Shown: piece after piece, positions 6,990 through 8,307 of the stretch
Layout of the letters: every line of letters starts with the position of its first letter
Numbering within the stretch: the first letter of the stretch is position 1
DNA from: an uncultured Lachnospiraceae bacterium
GTDB taxonomy: Bacteria; Bacillota; Clostridia; Lachnospirales; Lachnospiraceae
DNA: 8,307 nt
Direction of reading: 5' to 3'
Assembly: GCA_902782715.1 (NCBI GenBank)
Contig: CACZOG010000011.1
Span: forward strand, 1-8,307
Translations under genes and position numbers: made by a program
The notes under the pieces: model-generated
What the model was told of the DNA's origin: nothing
Databases searched by the model: none
Seen by the model: the letters and a program-made list of their open reading frames with translations, nothing else

Positions 6990-7067
6990 TTATCTGTCAC
7001 ATCGACATCGACACATTCGTATAAGAAGAAGATTCATTTTAAAATCGATAATGTAACTTGCTGCCAT
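6990..7067 (-). CDS. Cysteine-rich leader peptide upstream of metY (25 codons)
   Basis: This short frame starts at ATG 7067 behind a strong Shine-Dalgarno (GAGGTG, 5-nt spacer) and stops at TAA 6990-6992. The 25-residue product begins MAASYIIDFK and ends LLLIRMCRCRCDR, with three TGT cysteine codons alternating with CGA arginine codons just before the stop. It lies about 40 nt after the predicted transcription start and about 100 nt before metY. This is the layout of an amino-acid attenuator leader: a ribosome short of Cys-tRNA would stall on the Cys codons and alter expression downstream. Polycysteine leader peptides controlling cysteine genes are known in mycobacteria; I do not recognise a named family for this one. 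No terminator-type hairpin is visible between it and metY, so the output mechanism is unclear. TGTCGA is repeated here, so a chance simple repeat must be considered. Confidence 0.68.
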   Translation of the reverse strand: MAASYIIDFKMNLLLIRMCRCRCDR

Positions 7068-7085
7068 TTTTTCACCTCTGCTTTA

Positions 7086-7108
7086 TTACCCACCTGTTTG
7101 GTTGGTAA
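7086..7108 (-). promoter_or_regulatory. Operator-like inverted repeat at the metY transcription start (copy 1)
   Basis: On the plus strand TTACCCACC (7086-7094), a 5-nt spacer and GGTTGGTAA (7100-7108) form a 9-bp inverted repeat with one mismatch. Its outer arms read TTACC-N13-GGTAA, the same plan as the second copy 40 bp away. It overlaps the expected start of transcription, where a bound Rrf2 dimer would block RNA polymerase. The same bases could also fold at the 5' end of the mRNA. Confidence 0.55.
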
Positions 7109-7112
7109 ATAT

Positions 7113-7141
7113 AAAATAGCACCATTAACCTACCGTGTCAA
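7113..7141 (-). promoter_or_regulatory. Sigma-A promoter of the leader-metY-cysK-rrf2 unit
   Basis: A perfect -35 TTGACA (7141-7136) is followed after 17 bp by TATTTT (7118-7113), giving a predicted start near 7106 and a leader mRNA of about 220 nt before metY. The -35 lies inside the upstream operator-like repeat. Confidence 0.8.
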
Positions 7142-7148
7142 TAGGTAA
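7126..7148 (-). promoter_or_regulatory. Operator-like inverted repeat over the metY -35 element (copy 2)
   Basis: On the plus strand TAACC (7126-7130) and GGTAA (7144-7148) are separated by 13 bp, and the arms extend to TTAACCTA/TAGGTAAA (7125-7132 and 7142-7149) with one mismatch. Compared position by position with copy 1 at 7086-7108, 14 of 23 bases match, including both outer arms and the inner ACC. The centres are 40 bp apart, close to four helical turns. Binding here would cover the -35. Confidence 0.55.
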
Positions 7149-7162
7149 AATAAAATTTTTTT

Positions 7163-7202
7163 AAAAAAATAAAATCTCCCGGCTTTTTATGACCGGAAGA
7201 TT
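7163..7202 (-). terminator. Intrinsic terminator of the 67-aa gene
   Basis: AATCTCCCGG (7173-7182) and CCGGAAGATT (7193-7202) form a 10-bp stem with one G:U pair in the minus-strand RNA and a 10-nt loop. It is followed by TTA and seven T. It lies 53 bp past the stop of the small gene and just upstream of the metY promoter, insulating the two. Confidence 0.85.
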
Positions 7203-7255
7203 CTATTCTTCAGTTTGATAATATAGTTATTATATGATTATGGCACACATTTTGA

Positions 7256-7459
7256 TTATGCAGAAGCCGCTGTGGTAATTACCAGCTTAACGATCCTGCC
7301 GCTACCGTATTTATCAATTACCTTCGGAAGAGTTCTTGTGGCAACTGTTCTTCTCATACGATATGCCAAAGTTACTTCTTTGGTTACCTGCATTGTTCCG
7401 TCGAGAGGTGACCAACCGAGAAACCAAAGACCTTTCTCAATTTCAATGATGTAATTCAT
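7256..7459 (-). CDS. Small protein of unknown function (67 aa)
   Basis: I do not recognise this protein. It starts MNYIIEIEKGLWFLGWSPLD and reads as a beta-strand and aromatic N-terminal part (Trp12, Trp16), a basic middle (about 30-50, with RMRRTVATRTLPKVIDKYG) and a hydrophobic C-terminus (IVKLVITTAASA). There is no signal peptide, cysteine or clear membrane helix. It is probably a real gene: AAGGA/GGAAG lies about 7 nt before the ATG, a good promoter sits upstream and an intrinsic terminator follows, making a complete monocistronic unit. Small stand-alone proteins of this sort in Clostridia may be phage-derived or regulatory; nothing here decides between these. The opposite-strand frame 7272-7454 has none of these signals. 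Confidence 0.7.
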   Translation of the reverse strand: MNYIIEIEKGLWFLGWSPLDGTMQVTKEVTLAYRMRRTVATRTLPKVIDKYGSGRIVKLVITTAASA

Positions 7460-7460
7460 A

Positions 7461-7520
7461 CAATCACTTCCTTCCTTAATAATCTGCCTTACCCTACAAG
7501 TTCGAAACCTTCGTGATTGT
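7461..7520 (-). promoter_or_regulatory. Potentially structured 5' UTR of the 67-aa gene
   Basis: In the minus-strand mRNA ACAATCAC (7520-7513) can pair with GTGATTGT (7467-7460), an 8-bp perfect inverted repeat enclosing about 45 nt that includes the Shine-Dalgarno. The downstream arm ends directly before the start codon. This may hold or expose the ribosome binding site. It matches no riboswitch class I could recognise by eye, and an 8-bp A/T-rich match can arise by chance. Confidence 0.35.
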
Positions 7521-7542
7521 TTCCCCCATCGGTTATTGACAG

Positions 7543-7571
7543 ATTATAGCACCGGCACAGGGGGCATACAA
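7543..7571 (-). promoter_or_regulatory. Sigma-A promoter of the 67-aa gene
   Basis: TTGTAT (7571-7566) and a perfect TATAAT (7548-7543) are separated by 17 bp on the minus strand. The predicted start near 7536 leaves a 5' UTR of about 77 nt, long for a 67-codon gene. GGTGC precedes the -10, as at the metY promoter. Confidence 0.78.
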
Positions 7572-7706
7572 TTCGCATAATCCATATACTTTCATAAATA
7601 AACCCACTAAGCATTGTTAATATTGCACAATTTGTCCATCATTTTTTGTGTATTTTCACTAATTTAAAGCAGTAAAGCGGGAATTTAAACATATTTGCGC
7701 TTTGAT
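7572..7706. other. AT-rich spacer without a recognised gene
   Basis: No convincing coding frame with a ribosome binding site is seen on either strand. The only structure noted is a direct repeat AATTTAAA at 7661-7668 and 7682-7689, 21 bp (two helical turns) apart, upstream of the small gene's promoter. Its significance is unknown. Confidence 0.5.
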
Positions 7707-7744
7707 AAAAAAATATGCCGGGTATTCATGCGAATGCCCGGCAT
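7707..7744 (-). terminator. Strong intrinsic terminator of the trpB2 gene
   Basis: A 13-bp stem with one mismatch (arms 7715-7727 and 7732-7744) and a 4-nt loop is followed on the minus strand, after one base, by seven T. It lies 38 bp past the trpB2 stop codon. The stem core (GCCGGG/CCCGGC) is shared with the terminator at 4102-4136. Confidence 0.92.
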
Positions 7745-7782
7745 CTGTATGTTACAAAAACCTTATTTAAGTTATTTACATA

Positions 7783-8307
7783 TTAATCCACTTTGGGAAG
7801 TTTAGCTCTGTAGATGGCAAGTTCTTCGTCTGTAGGAACATAATCGCTCATCTCGCCGTCATGGAACTTCTGGTAAGCCACAAGATCAAAGTAACCGGTA
7901 CCTGTAAGACCGAATACGATGTTCTTGGCTTCGCCTGTTTCCTTGCACTTAAGTGCTTCGTCGATAGCAACCTTGATCGCATGTGAACTTTCGGGAGCGG
8001 GAAGTATACCTTCAACTCTTGCGAATGTTTCTGCGGCCTCGAATACTTCTGTCTGCTTGGCGGTTGTTGCTTCCATAAGACCGTCTGCATAGAGCTGGGA
8101 AAGCGTTGAACTCATTCCGTGATATCTTAAGCCGCCTGCATGGTTGGGAGCGGGAATGAAGTCACTGCCGAGTGTGTACATTTTGGCAAGAGGACAAACC
8201 ATACCGGTATCGCAGAAGTCATATGCATACACGCCTCTTGTAAAGGAAGGACATGAAGCGGGTTCAACTGCGATGATCCTGTAATCTGTGCCCTTCGTGA
8301 TCTTCTC
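7783..8307 (-). CDS. trpB: Tryptophan synthase beta chain, TrpB2 type, C-terminal part (runs off the right edge)
   Basis: The frame is open from the window edge and gives 174 residues, so the first in-frame GTG at 8232 is internal, not the start. The fragment matches the C-terminal half of TrpB2, the PLP enzyme that condenses indole with serine to tryptophan: AVEPASCPSFTRG (fragment 13-25), YDFCDTG (29-35), HAGGLRYHG (56-64), the conserved EGILPAPESSHAI (99-111) and FGLTGTGYFD (132-141). TrpB2 proteins are recognised by the LTRG/YDFGDT and HAGGLRYHG signatures that the classical TrpB1 lacks. The N-terminal half with the PLP lysine is outside the window, as are any trp neighbours. A strong terminator follows and no trpA lies downstream, consistent with TrpB2 genes often standing alone. 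Confidence 0.9.
   Translation of the reverse strand, partial: EKITKGTDYRIIAVEPASCPSFTRGVYAYDFCDTGMVCPLAKMYTLGSDFIPAPNHAGGLRYHGMSSTLSQLYADGLMEATTAKQTEVFEAAETFARVEGILPAPESSHAIKVAIDEALKCKETGEAKNIVFGLTGTGYFDLVAYQKFHDGEMSDYVPTDEELAIYRAKLPKVD

Noticed and set aside
6888..7106. SAM riboswitch or cysteine T-box in the metY leader
   Set aside because: The leader is A-rich and lacks the long GC stems, the T-box antiterminator sequence and a terminator; the only structured part is the short repeat at its 5' end.
7272..7454. Plus-strand frame of 60 codons opposite the 67-aa gene
   Set aside because: There is no promoter or ribosome binding site on that strand, whereas the minus-strand frame has promoter, RBS and terminator.
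7498..7512. GTTCGAAAC resembling a tRNA T-loop
   Set aside because: No acceptor, D or anticodon stems can be assembled around it on either strand.
7661..7689. Direct repeat AATTTAAA spaced 21 bp as an attachment site or origin element
   Set aside because: It is too short and A/T-rich to distinguish from chance, and no integrase or replication gene is nearby.
8230..8232. GTG at 8232 as the start of the right-hand gene
   Set aside because: The frame stays open to the window edge and the 25 upstream codons encode conserved TrpB2 sequence.

Overview
The window looks like chromosomal DNA from a low-to-moderate-GC Gram-positive Clostridia, most likely Lachnospiraceae (Butyrivibrio/Roseburia-like). 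This is inferred from the GH2 and galactokinase subfamilies, purine-rich ribosome binding sites, sigma-A promoters and many intrinsic terminators. No mobile element, CRISPR array, tRNA or rRNA gene was seen. Every supported gene lies on the minus strand, so transcription runs from high to low coordinates.

From right to left: (1) 7783-8307 is the C-terminal part of a TrpB2-type tryptophan synthase beta chain, closed by a strong terminator. (2) 7256-7459 is a 67-residue protein of unknown function with its own promoter, a possibly structured 5' UTR and its own terminator. (3) 4148-7148 is a sulfur-assimilation unit. It has a sigma-A promoter flanked by two copies of an operator-like repeat, a previously unlisted 25-codon leader ORF ending in Cys-Arg-Cys-Arg-Cys, then metY, cysK (with a probable additional promoter) and an Rrf2-family regulator with four clustered cysteines, followed by a terminator. 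(4) 1-4077 is a galactoside-use operon: promoter, galK, a GH2 beta-galactosidase-type enzyme, and the start of a GPH-family sugar symporter running off the left edge.

In the sulfur unit, MetY and CysK both consume sulfide, to make homocysteine and cysteine respectively, and the Rrf2 protein probably controls the unit. The cysteine-rich leader peptide suggests a second control layer in which ribosomes read out Cys-tRNA supply. Neither MetY (427 aa) nor CysK (310 aa) contains a single cysteine, so the leader is the only cysteine-containing reading frame ahead of the two enzymes. This layout (tandem operator, Cys leader, cysteine-free enzymes, Cys-rich regulator) is the most interesting part of the window.

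In the galactoside operon the symporter imports the glycoside, the GH2 enzyme releases galactose and GalK phosphorylates it. GalK has a changed sugar-binding motif (Asn where the classical enzyme has Glu).
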